From Rothia nasimurium (GTDB lineage Bacteria > Actinomycetota > Actinomycetes > Actinomycetales > Micrococcaceae): a stretch of 64,000 bases of DNA. Both the position numbers and the translations under genes were made by a program. The stretch lies in assembly GCF_928391935.1 (NCBI RefSeq), contig NZ_CAKMTD010000007.1:1-64000 (forward strand). The letters are read 5' to 3'. Positions 15,457 through 23,002 of the stretch are shown piece by piece; within the stretch, counting starts at the first letter, position 1, and each line of letters starts with the position of its first letter. The notes beneath the pieces were generated by a model. The model was not told the origin of the DNA, made no database searches, and saw nothing but the letters and a program-made list of their open reading frames with translations.

Positions 15457-16218
15457 TTAGCGGTTGGTGCGACGCCAGCGGGCAAATTTTGCCAGCAGGC
15501 CCCGGTCTTCACTGTCCTCGCGTTCAATTTCGAGGTCGTCGGGATGAACCAGTTCATAGGATTCTTCCTCAGCTGCTAGGTCTGAGGACTCAGGAGCAGC
15601 AGCCGAATCAGCCTCGTCCCCTTCTTCTCCCCTGACATCTGCTGGAGCTGTCAGGTCAGGGAGCTCATAGGTGGGCTCCTGCTCCTCCTGGGCCTCCGGG
15701 GTAAAGGCGACGGGGGTGAAGGTCGTAAGGGGGGTGAAGGTAATACCCGACGGTTTGGCTGTTCCCTCTTCTTTGGCCGGACGGTCAGCTACAGGCTCGG
15801 GTGTTGCAGACAAGGTTTCTGCAGGCTCGGGTGCTGCAGACAAGGTTTCTACAGGCTTGGGCGCTACAGGCTTAGTTTCTGCAGGCTTGGGCGCTACAGG
15901 CTTAGTTTCTGCAGGCTTGGGCGCTACAGGCTGGCCAACGGCCTCAGCGTCCTCGGGCCCAGCCTGGAGCAAGCGAGAAACCCAGTCAGATACTGCTGTA
16001 AGAGGGGCGGGTGTCAGGGAATAAAAACGTTTCTGACCTACAGCTTCGGTTTCGACCAGACCGGCGGTACGCAAAACCTTAAGGTGCTTGGAGACGGTTG
16101 GCTGGGAAACGCCCAGCTCCTCAACCAGCTCGCCCACGGCAAGCCGTTCTACTGCGAGTGCTTGCAGGATGTGTCGCCTAGTGGGGTCAGCGATTACAGC
16201 AAAAACGTCATCTTTCAT
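15457..16218 (-). CDS. ArsR-type regulator with repeat-rich disordered tail
   Basis: 253 residues. Residues 1-85 are a clear ArsR winged helix (VFAVIADPTRRHILQAL, then LGVSQPTVSKHLKVLRTAGL) without the metal-binding cysteines of ArsR/SmtB, resembling SdpR-like members. From about residue 97 there are five imperfect 10-residue PKPAETKPVA repeats, then an acidic disordered region, and finally a basic end (GLLAKFARWRRTNR). ATG 16218 is chosen over 16254 since it starts at the conserved domain. The GntR gene begins 51 bases downstream, so the two regulators are likely co-transcribed and share an architecture (DNA-binding head, acidic linker, basic end). Function unknown. Confidence 0.75.
   Translation of the reverse strand: MKDDVFAVIADPTRRHILQALAVERLAVGELVEELGVSQPTVSKHLKVLRTAGLVETEAVGQKRFYSLTPAPLTAVSDWVSRLLQAGPEDAEAVGQPVAPKPAETKPVAPKPAETKPVAPKPVETLSAAPEPAETLSATPEPVADRPAKEEGTAKPSGITFTPLTTFTPVAFTPEAQEEQEPTYELPDLTAPADVRGEEGDEADSAAAPESSDLAAEEESYELVHPDDLEIEREDSEDRGLLAKFARWRRTNR
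15787..15930. repeat. In-frame 30-bp tandem repeats within the ArsR-type gene
   Basis: About five 30-base units encode PKPAETKPVA-like decapeptides. Two neighbouring units (around 15855-15914) are identical at DNA level (gcttgggcgctacaggctta...). Copy-number change would keep the reading frame and only change linker length. Confidence 0.8.
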
Positions 16219-16302
16219 ACGCCCATCATGACATATATATAACCCCTGGTGCATGCTCTACATGCCCCAGGGGTTAACTCTGAGCTGTTTTTCTGGATCA
16301 GA

Positions 16303-17517
16303 CTAGTCATACCAGGGGTCTAGGCCCCAGAGGGGGAATACTTCCTTGCGGGTGGCCATGATGGTGCGGTCAATACTGCTGGCCGGGTCGAAGCCGACTT
16401 CCCAGGAGTGCCACCAGAGGTCAACGGGATCCCCCATCATCGTGGGCACCTTAGTGCCGTAGGTGGCAAGCATATGCTTCTGCCAAGATTCCGGAGTGGG
16501 AATATTTACGTCGAGGGGCTGGCCAGCAGCCACAGCGATCAGGTGGCTCCACGACCGCGGAACCGCATTGTAAATCGAGTAGCCTCCCCCGCCGGTTGCA
16601 ATCCAGCGCCCCTCGCACAGTTCGTCGGCAAGCAGGGAAATATGGGCCGCAATTTCACGCTGGCCGTCAATACTCAGGGCCAGGTGGGACATGTCGTCAT
16701 CCATGTGGGAATCACAGCCGTGTTGGCTGACAATCACCTCAGGTTGGAACTGCCGTAGGAGGGAGGGAACGACGGCGTCAAAAGCACGGAGCCACCCCGA
16801 GTCCGTCGTGCTTTCAGGCAGGGCAATATTGACGCTGGTTCCAGCAGCTAGACCCTCGGGCCCCACCTCGTTGGCAAAGCCGGTGCCGGGGAAGAGGGTC
16901 ATGCCGCTTTCATGAATGGAGATGGTCATGACGTTGGGGTTATCCCAGAAGATACTCTGGGTGCCGTCACCGTGGTGGGCGTCCACGTCGATATAAACCA
17001 CCTTCTGCACACCCTGCTCTAGCAGGCGGCCTATGCCCACGGCGCAGTCGTTATAAATACAGAAGCCACTGGCGTGGTCCCGGGAGGCGTGGTGCATCCC
17101 GCCCCCAAAATTCACGGCATGCTTGACCTTCCCGCTAAGGATGGCGTCAGCAGCCTGGTAGGTGCCACCGGCCAGGCGGGCCGAGGCTTCATGCACCCCC
17201 TCAAACCCCGGGGTGTCCTCTGTACCCAAACCACAGGAGGCAATCGTGAGGGTAGGGTCAGCACTAATCTTCTGAACCGCATCAATATAGGGGTAATCAT
17301 GGGCCAGCATCAGCTGGTGGACGCTTGCAATTTCTGGCTCTTCAAGCTGAATTTCAGGCAGGTCAAAAAGCCCCAGGTCCCGGGCCAGCGAGGCGGTTGC
17401 CTCAAGCCGGGACGGGTGCATAGGGTGATAATCGCCGAAGAAGTAGTTTGCCATCTTGGGCGTCCACAAAACCCGAACATCGGTTGGTGTCAGTCGGTCG
17501 GTCACTCCCACCTGCAT
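16303..17517 (-). CDS. acuC: Acetoin utilization protein AcuC (histone deacetylase family)
   Basis: 404 residues of the class I HDAC-like arginase fold. The active site is visible: FGGGMHHASRDHASGFC (the His-His charge relay), VVYIDVDAHHGDGTQ (zinc Asp and His), and IATGGGGYS (the gly-rich loop before the catalytic Tyr). AcuC removes acetyl groups from lysines, classically reactivating acetyl-CoA synthetase. An acs gene lies about 29 kb away in this window with the expected acetylatable Lys motif. ATG 17517 follows a G-rich stretch. It is transcribed toward the ArsR gene but 85 bases away, so separate control is possible. Confidence 0.9.
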   Translation of the reverse strand: MQVGVTDRLTPTDVRVLWTPKMANYFFGDYHPMHPSRLEATASLARDLGLFDLPEIQLEEPEIASVHQLMLAHDYPYIDAVQKISADPTLTIASCGLGTEDTPGFEGVHEASARLAGGTYQAADAILSGKVKHAVNFGGGMHHASRDHASGFCIYNDCAVGIGRLLEQGVQKVVYIDVDAHHGDGTQSIFWDNPNVMTISIHESGMTLFPGTGFANEVGPEGLAAGTSVNIALPESTTDSGWLRAFDAVVPSLLRQFQPEVIVSQHGCDSHMDDDMSHLALSIDGQREIAAHISLLADELCEGRWIATGGGGYSIYNAVPRSWSHLIAVAAGQPLDVNIPTPESWQKHMLATYGTKVPTMMGDPVDLWWHSWEVGFDPASSIDRTIMATRKEVFPLWGLDPWYD

Positions 17518-17642
17518 TACCCCCTTTGGTAAGTTAAGTCACATTCTCCATTAAACACAATAAAACTCGGCAGACACCACACTCCGCTTTTATGACGCGC
17601 AGACTACGCTAGAAAAGATGTCATGAAAGAGAGGTGAAGACC

Positions 17643-19094
17643 ATGGGCACCCCTGAAGAAACCCAGCCCCCCGCTCCCCCCACCCCAGCCGGGAAGGACG
17701 CCCCCGCCCCCCGCCCCCACGTCGGGTACCGGGCCAAGGACCAGCTCACCGCCCTACGCGCCATCCTCACCCAACTGTTTGCATCGTCCTCATCCCGCAT
17801 AGCAATTTTTGCCTTCCTTTTTGTCATCCTCTTTTTCACCCTCATGTTGGCAACCCCCTGGGCCTCCCGGGACGGCAACCCAGCGCCCTTCCACCACGCC
17901 GCCTTTACCGCAACCAGCGCCGTCACCGTCACAGGCCTCACCACCGTCTCCACCGCTGACCAGTGGAGCTTTTTCGGCCAGCTCATGATCCTGCTCGGCT
18001 CCCAAATCGGCGGCCTGGGAACCCTCACCCTCACCTCCATCCTGGCCCTGGCCGTCGGCCGCAAACTGGGTCTACGCTCCAAAATCATTGCCCAGGAATC
18101 CCTCAACATCAGCCGACTCGGGGAGGTCGGCTCCGTCCTACAAACCGTAGCCTTCACCTCAATTACCATCGAAGCCTTCATCGCCGCCGTCCTCATCCCC
18201 CGCTTTCTCACCCTAGGCGAACCCCTCTGGCTGGCCGTCTGGCACGGCATTTTCTACGCCGTCTCCTCCTTCAACAACGCCGGCTTCACCCCCCACTCAG
18301 ACGGCATCGTCCCCTACGGCCACGACCTCTGGATCCTGGCCCCCATCGCCCTAGGCGTCATGGTGGGATCCCTCGGCTTCCCCGTCATCCTGGTCATCAA
18401 AAATAACCTCCGCTTCAGCCGCTGGAACCTCAACGCCAAACTCACCGTCATTGGCACCCTCGTCCTCTTCCTCCTCGGCGCCCTAGCCTGGGGCGCCCTC
18501 GAATGGCACAACACCAAAACCATCGGCCTCATGAGCCTAGGCGACAAACTCCTCAACGCCGCCTTCGCCTCCGTCATGACCCGCTCCGGCGGCTTCAACC
18601 TGGTAGAGATGAACGACCTCACCCCGGTCACCATGCTCCTAACCGACGTCCTCATGTTCATCGGCGGCGGCTCCGCCTCCACCGCAGGCGGCATCAAAAT
18701 CACCACCATCGCCGTCGTCTTCCTCGCCATCCTGGCCGAAGCCCGGGGCGACCAGTTCGTTGTAGCCTTCAACCGGACCATCCCTGATGCCGCCCTCCGC
18801 ATTGCCATCTCGGTCATCATGATGAGCGCTGCCTTCGTCTTCATCGGCACCATCACCATCATGCTCATCAGCGGGGCGAGCCTAGACCGATCCCTCTTTG
18901 AAGTCATCTCCGCCTACGCCACCTGCGGGCTCTCCACCGGGCTTTCTGCCGAACTTCCCCCCTCCGGCACCTATGTGCTCTCCTTCCTCATGCTCGTTGG
19001 CCGCATCGGCACCATTACCGTAGCTACCGGCCTGGCCATGCGGTCCCGCCGCCGCCTCTATAAGCTCCCCGAAGAAAGGCCCATCATTGGCTAA
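17643..19094 (+). CDS. ktrB: Potassium uptake membrane subunit (TrkH/KtrB family)
   Basis: 483 residues, polytopic, with the four-fold M1-P-M2 arrangement. P-loop selectivity segments include TSAVTVTGLTTVSTADQWS (filter 1), SSFNNAGFTPHSDG (filter 2), MTRSGGFNLVEMNDL (filter 3) and ATCGLSTGLSAELP (filter 4), each with the conserved Gly. It forms the K+ (Na+-dependent) pore controlled by the downstream RCK protein. The cytoplasmic N-terminus is Pro-rich. ATG 17643 is preferred over GTG 17634 because GAGAGG lies 8 bases upstream. Stop overlaps the next start by 8 bases. Confidence 0.92.
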   Translation: MGTPEETQPPAPPTPAGKDAPAPRPHVGYRAKDQLTALRAILTQLFASSSSRIAIFAFLFVILFFTLMLATPWASRDGNPAPFHHAAFTATSAVTVTGLTTVSTADQWSFFGQLMILLGSQIGGLGTLTLTSILALAVGRKLGLRSKIIAQESLNISRLGEVGSVLQTVAFTSITIEAFIAAVLIPRFLTLGEPLWLAVWHGIFYAVSSFNNAGFTPHSDGIVPYGHDLWILAPIALGVMVGSLGFPVILVIKNNLRFSRWNLNAKLTVIGTLVLFLLGALAWGALEWHNTKTIGLMSLGDKLLNAAFASVMTRSGGFNLVEMNDLTPVTMLLTDVLMFIGGGSASTAGGIKITTIAVVFLAILAEARGDQFVVAFNRTIPDAALRIAISVIMMSAAFVFIGTITIMLISGASLDRSLFEVISAYATCGLSTGLSAELPPSGTYVLSFLMLVGRIGTITVATGLAMRSRRRLYKLPEERPIIG

Positions 19095-19755
19095 GAACTC
19101 CACCCACAACGCCCCCGTTCTCGTGATCGGTCTGGGCCGCTTCGGCTCCGCCACCGCCGCCCAGCTTGTCCGCCAGAATAAAGAAGTCCTGGCCGTCGAA
19201 AAAGACCCATCCTTGGTGCAGAAATGGTCCGGCGAGCTGACCTATATTGTCGAAGCAGACGCCACCGACATGAACGCCCTGCGCCAGCTCGGGGCTCAGG
19301 ACTTCAACGCAGCGGTCGTTGGCGTCGGCACTTCAGTTGAGGCCTCCGTCCTGATCACCGCCAACCTCGTTGACCTGGGTATAGAACGTATCTGGGCCAA
19401 GGCCATCACCCCCGCCCACGGCAAAATCCTCTCCCGCATTGGGGCCCACCGGGTGGTCTACCCCGAATCCGACGCCGGGGTCCGCGCCGCCCACCTCGTC
19501 TCCGGGCGCCTCCTCGACTTCATTGAGTTCGACGACGACTTCGCCATCGTCAAAATGTACCCACCCAAGGAAACCCACGGTTTTACCCTGGCCGAATCTG
19601 ATGTGCGCTCAAAATACGGGGTCACCATCGTCGGCGTAAAGTCACCCGGGGAAGAAATTACCTACGCCACCCCCGACACCCGGGTATCTTCCCGCGATCT
19701 TTTGATTGTCTCAGGGCAGGTTGATTTGATCGAACGGTTTGCTGCCCGCCCATAA
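19087..19755 (+). CDS. ktrA: Potassium uptake regulatory subunit (TrkA/KtrA, RCK)
   Basis: 222 residues. An N-terminal Rossmann RCK_N domain (VLVIGLGRFGSATAAQL, then the acidic turn AVEKDP, then VEADATD) binds nucleotides. A C-terminal RCK_C domain (about 140-222) ends the protein. A single RCK unit of this length matches KtrA/CeoB rather than the double-domain E. coli TrkA. It gates the TrkH/KtrB pore in response to ATP/ADP or c-di-AMP in relatives. TTG 19087 start overlaps the upstream gene by 8 bases, so the pair is translationally coupled. Confidence 0.92.
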   Translation: MAKNSTHNAPVLVIGLGRFGSATAAQLVRQNKEVLAVEKDPSLVQKWSGELTYIVEADATDMNALRQLGAQDFNAAVVGVGTSVEASVLITANLVDLGIERIWAKAITPAHGKILSRIGAHRVVYPESDAGVRAAHLVSGRLLDFIEFDDDFAIVKMYPPKETHGFTLAESDVRSKYGVTIVGVKSPGEEITYATPDTRVSSRDLLIVSGQVDLIERFAARP

Positions 19756-19879
19756 TCTGGCCACACCCAACACCACCTCCCCCTGACTGAATACCCCACC
19801 CAAGTGTGGGCTGACCATAGCGGATAAGCCCTGCCACCCGCTAATCGAACCTATCAGTCTAGAAATAATGTGTCATTTT

Positions 19880-20109
19880 TCTAGACAAGATGCACATTTT
19901 GAAAATCTCGTATATAGTAGTAACTACCTCTAAAGGTGCGAGTGATTACTGAACGGTCCGCGAACCCGTTCAAGTAGCTTGTGACGTGGAATTTCTAGGT
20001 GGTTCCCCCTAATACCATCATTCCACGCCCCAAGCCCTCTCTGGTGGTCAGTTCCACTGGGCTCCCAGAGAACTCAAAGGCCAGTCCGATTCCCTACGGA
20101 CTGGCCTTT
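19880..20109 (+). ncRNA. Candidate small structured RNA in a gene-free region
   Basis: The 429-base space between ktrA and the convergent proC holds no plausible gene. It contains an AT-rich promoter-like patch (ttgaaaatctcgtatatagt near 19898-19917). Then follow ordered hairpins: gaacgg...ccgttc (about 19951-19971), cgtggaat...attccacg (about 19986-20028) enclosing ggtggt-tccccctaat-accatc with a C-rich loop, and finally a stable hairpin aaaggccagtccg...cggactggccttt (20076-20109). C-rich loops recall actinobacterial 6C-type RNAs, but identity is not established. Strand and ends are estimates. Confidence 0.4.
20076..20109. terminator. Hairpin closing the candidate RNA
   Basis: aaaggccagtccg and its exact complement (20076-20088, 20097-20109) around an 8-base loop, ending in TTT/AAA in both directions. 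Confidence 0.7.
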
Positions 20110-20127
20110 GCTGTATCTACCCACACT

Positions 20128-20167
20128 AAGACGGCCGGTTCCTGGGTTAGTCAGGAACCGGCCGTCT
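20128..20167. terminator. proC terminator, 17-bp perfect stem
   Basis: aagacggccggttcctg (20128-20144) pairs exactly with 20151-20167. It lies just beyond the proC stop (minus strand) with T-rich ends, a second hairpin in tandem with 20076-20109. Confidence 0.8.
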
Positions 20168-20184
20168 TTCGTGCGCGGACGAAC

Positions 20185-21036
20185 CTAGGCGTCCTGGGCG
20201 CTGAACTCGGCGGTCATCTCCTCGTTGCGGTCGTAGCAGGCCTGCATGGCGGCCTGGGTGAGCTCAAAGAGCCCACCTTCCCGGTAGGCGTTCAGGGCCC
20301 GTTCGGTGGTGCCGTTGGGGCTGGTGACGGCCTGGCGCAGTTCAGCCGGGTTGGGGTCGGCGTCCAGCAGGTAGCCTGCCCCGGCTACAGTGGCTGCTGC
20401 AAGCTCGGTGGCGGTCTGCTCATCCAGGCCCAGCTTGACCCCGGCAGCTGCCATGGTTTCAGCCAGGAGGAAGGCGTAGGCCGGGCCGGAGCCGGAGACT
20501 GCGGTGACAGCCCCCATCTGTTCTTCCTCTACCTCAATGACCCGGCCTGCCGCGCTCAGGACGGCGGCGGCGGCGTCCTTCTGGGCCTCGCTGACTGACT
20601 CCCCGACCGAGATTGCCAGAACGCCCTTGCCGACGCGGGAGGGGGTGTTGGGCATACAGCGGATAGCGGGCTGGCCGTCAGGCAGGGCAGCCTGGAGGGC
20701 CTCAAGGGTAATACCGGCGGCGACGGAGACAACCACGGCCTGGGGTGAGAGGGCCGGGGCGATTTCGCGGGCCAGGTCAAGAATGGCGTACGGTTTGACG
20801 CCCAGCAGCACCACATCGGCCCCGGTAGCTGCCTTGCGGTTGGCTTCGGGATCCTGTTCCCCGGCCAGGATGGTAACCTCCTGGCCCCCCTCCCCCAGTT
20901 TGGCGCGGAGCTTCTCAATGCTGGCGGTTGAGCCAACAGTGGCGCGGACGGACGCAGGTGCGGCGCCCCCTGCCAGCAGGCCAGCGGCAATCGCCCCGTT
21001 CATGGAGCCGGTTCCAATGAAAGCTACGGTGGTCAT
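20185..21036 (-). CDS. proC: Pyrroline-5-carboxylate reductase
   Basis: 283 residues. An N-terminal NAD(P)-binding Rossmann segment (VAFIGTGSMNGAIAAGLL) precedes VLLGVKPYAI. The conserved C-terminal dimerisation domain carries AVSGSGPAYAFLLAETM and TVAGAGYLL...LRQAVTSPNGTTERAL, the ProC signature. It makes the last step of proline synthesis, P5C to proline. ATG 21036 with an AAGGAGAA RBS. It lies 30 bases downstream of the isomerase-like gene in a ppx - isomerase - proC unit. Confidence 0.95.
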   Translation of the reverse strand: MTTVAFIGTGSMNGAIAAGLLAGGAAPASVRATVGSTASIEKLRAKLGEGGQEVTILAGEQDPEANRKAATGADVVLLGVKPYAILDLAREIAPALSPQAVVVSVAAGITLEALQAALPDGQPAIRCMPNTPSRVGKGVLAISVGESVSEAQKDAAAAVLSAAGRVIEVEEEQMGAVTAVSGSGPAYAFLLAETMAAAGVKLGLDEQTATELAAATVAGAGYLLDADPNPAELRQAVTSPNGTTERALNAYREGGLFELTQAAMQACYDRNEEMTAEFSAQDA

Positions 21037-21066
21037 GGTCTTCTCCTTCGAGGTTGGCGTCAGGTC

Positions 21067-21894
21067 TTAGCGGGCAAGGTGGGTGCGGGCGAACTGGAGG
21101 GTTTCGTAAAGCATGTCGTCGCGTTCGGCAGCGCCCTTGGCCTTGCGGGTGGAGACTTCGGCGCAGACGACTCCGCTAAAGTCGCTGGCGGCAATGTACT
21201 GCAGGGTCTCGGCCACAGGCTGGGTGCCGTGGCCCGGGATTAGGTGCTCGTCCATGACCTTGTCGCCCGAGCCGTCGGTCAGGTGCACATGGCCCAGGCG
21301 GGGGCCGATCCGTTTAACCGCTTCAAGGGAATCGTCCCCAGCGGCGGCTGCGTGGGAGAAGTCCCAGGTCATCCAGTCGTAGTCAAAGCGGGAGGGGTCC
21401 CAGTGGGGGGCGTACATTTCAACGGCCCGCCCCTTGACCGACCAGGGATACATGTTTTCCACCGCGATTTTGACGTTTTCCAGTTCAGAAATTTCGCGTA
21501 CCCCTGCCACGAAGTTCTTGGCGTAGAGCTTCTGCCAGCGGAAGGGCGGGTGGGCCACGACGACGTCGGCCCCCACGGCCTTGGTCATTTTAGCTGCCAT
21601 CTGCATTTTGTTCCAGGCCCTGCCCCAGACCTGCTGGGTGAGCAGGAGGGTGGGGGCGTGAATGGCAGAGATAGGAATCTGGTATTTCTGGATCAGGTTG
21701 AGCAGGTCGTGGGGTTCCTGGGAGAGGGCCGAGTGGGTGATCATGACTTCGACGCTGTCGTAGCCGAGGTCCACGGCGGTGGAGAAGGTTTCGGGCACGC
21801 CGAGGGGGAAGACGCAGGAGGTGGAGAGAGCCACGGGGATGGGCGGACGCGGGCGCTTGGCCGGTTCTGGGGCCTGGGGTTGGGTGGTGGTCAT
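21067..21894 (-). CDS. Sugar phosphate isomerase/epimerase-like protein (AP endonuclease family 2)
   Basis: 275 residues predicted as a TIM barrel. It shows VALSTSCVFPLG at strand 1, ISAIHAPTLLL, VVVAHPPFRW, IAVENMYPW (metal-ligand Glu), DWMTWDFSHAAAAG, LGHVHLTDGSG (metal His) and a late CAEVST (Glu). These ligands match xylose-isomerase-like enzymes. In actinobacteria this gene commonly sits between ppx/gppA and proC; the substrate is unknown. The spacer to ppx is 22 bases, so likely operonic. Confidence 0.85.
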   Translation of the reverse strand: MTTTQPQAPEPAKRPRPPIPVALSTSCVFPLGVPETFSTAVDLGYDSVEVMITHSALSQEPHDLLNLIQKYQIPISAIHAPTLLLTQQVWGRAWNKMQMAAKMTKAVGADVVVAHPPFRWQKLYAKNFVAGVREISELENVKIAVENMYPWSVKGRAVEMYAPHWDPSRFDYDWMTWDFSHAAAAGDDSLEAVKRIGPRLGHVHLTDGSGDKVMDEHLIPGHGTQPVAETLQYIAASDFSGVVCAEVSTRKAKGAAERDDMLYETLQFARTHLAR

Positions 21895-21916
21895 GGGTAT
21901 CCCCTCGGTGGTTCGG

Positions 21917-22894
21917 TTAGGGCTTGAGGAGGGTTGCCGGGTTGATCATGGCTTCTTCGCCCTGCTGGGCCAGGTAGTTCATACGACGCAGGATCAGGCC
22001 CTCACGCAGGGCCCAGGGGGAGACACGCATAATGTCGATGCCGAAGACGTCCATAGCGGTTTCGGCAGCAATGGCTCCTGCCAGCATTTGTTCGGCGCGG
22101 ACCTCCGATACCCCCGGGAGGTCCTGCCGCTCAATGGGGGGCATAGCCTCCATGCGGCGGGTCCAGAGGCGCAGGTCGCGGATCATCATTTCGCGTTTGA
22201 CGAAGGGGCCAGCTGAGTAGGGGGCGGCCCCGCAGATTCGGGCCAGGGAGCGGAAGGTTTTAGAGGTGCCCACAACCATGTTGGGCTGCCCGTAAGCCAG
22301 CAGGGTCTCGGCAACAGGTTCGAGGGTTTCGCGCACGTACTTGCGGAGTTTTTTGATTTCCTTAGGGCTGGGCACCTCGGAAGTGAACCAGTCGCCGGTC
22401 AGGCGGGTGGCGCCCAGGGGGACGGAGATGGCGTCGTCGGGGTAGGCGTCGATACCGGTGGAGAATTCAAAGGAGCCGCCGCCGATGTCGAAGTTGAGGA
22501 TTCGCCCGGCCCCCCAGCCCTGCCAGTGGCGCACGGCGTGGTAGGTGATGGCGGCTTCTTGGTCGCCGGTAATTTCGGTGAGGTTGACCCCGGTTTCGTT
22601 CTGCACATGCTGTAGCACCTCGGGGCCGTTCTTGGACTCGCGGATGGCGCTGGTAGCAAAGGCGAGGAGGTCTTCTGCCCCGTGCTGTACCGCGTAGAGT
22701 ACCGCTGACTTCACAAAAGCGGTGAGGCGGTCACGGCCCTCGTCGGTGATGTTGCCGTCTGCGTCAATGTAGCGCACCAGTTGCAGGGGCTCCTTGTGGG
22801 CTGCGGTGTAGGCTTCGGGGCGGGAGCCAAGCTGCCCCTCAATCAGGAGCAGGTGGCCGGTGTTTGAGCCGATGTCGAGTACGCCAAGTCGCAT
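21917..22894 (-). CDS. Exopolyphosphatase / pppGpp phosphohydrolase (Ppx/GppA)
   Basis: 325 residues of the ASKHA fold. It starts LGVLDIGSNTGHLLLIEG (phosphate loop 1; one Ser/Thr position differs from the classic DxGSNS), then FATSAIRESKNG and a clear second phosphate loop ILNFDIGGGSFEFSTG. The length matches the short actinobacterial Ppx1-like proteins that lack the C-terminal HD domain of E. coli GppA. It would hydrolyse polyphosphate or pppGpp. ATG 22894 begins an operon with the isomerase and proC. Confidence 0.88.
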   Translation of the reverse strand: MRLGVLDIGSNTGHLLLIEGQLGSRPEAYTAAHKEPLQLVRYIDADGNITDEGRDRLTAFVKSAVLYAVQHGAEDLLAFATSAIRESKNGPEVLQHVQNETGVNLTEITGDQEAAITYHAVRHWQGWGAGRILNFDIGGGSFEFSTGIDAYPDDAISVPLGATRLTGDWFTSEVPSPKEIKKLRKYVRETLEPVAETLLAYGQPNMVVGTSKTFRSLARICGAAPYSAGPFVKREMMIRDLRLWTRRMEAMPPIERQDLPGVSEVRAEQMLAGAIAAETAMDVFGIDIMRVSPWALREGLILRRMNYLAQQGEEAMINPATLLKP

Positions 22895-22948
22895 GGGTCC
22901 CCCAGGGTGTGATGGTGAAGTATTTTCCTGCTCTCTAGTCTAAAGGAC

Positions 22949-22993
22949 GGCACCCGCCCAGCTTTCTCAGTTTGAGTTAGTTGGGCGGGTGCC
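22949..22993. terminator. topA terminator
   Basis: Arms 22949-22960 (ggcacccgccca) and 22982-22993 are complementary, with inner ctcag/ttgag pairing. It is placed 10 bases after the topA stop on the minus strand. Confidence 0.75.
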
Positions 22994-23002
22994 TTAGATT
23001 TT

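Noticed and set aside
15787..15930. Direct repeats considered as a CRISPR array
   Set aside because: The units are contiguous without spacers, in frame, and encode decapeptide repeats of the ArsR-type protein.
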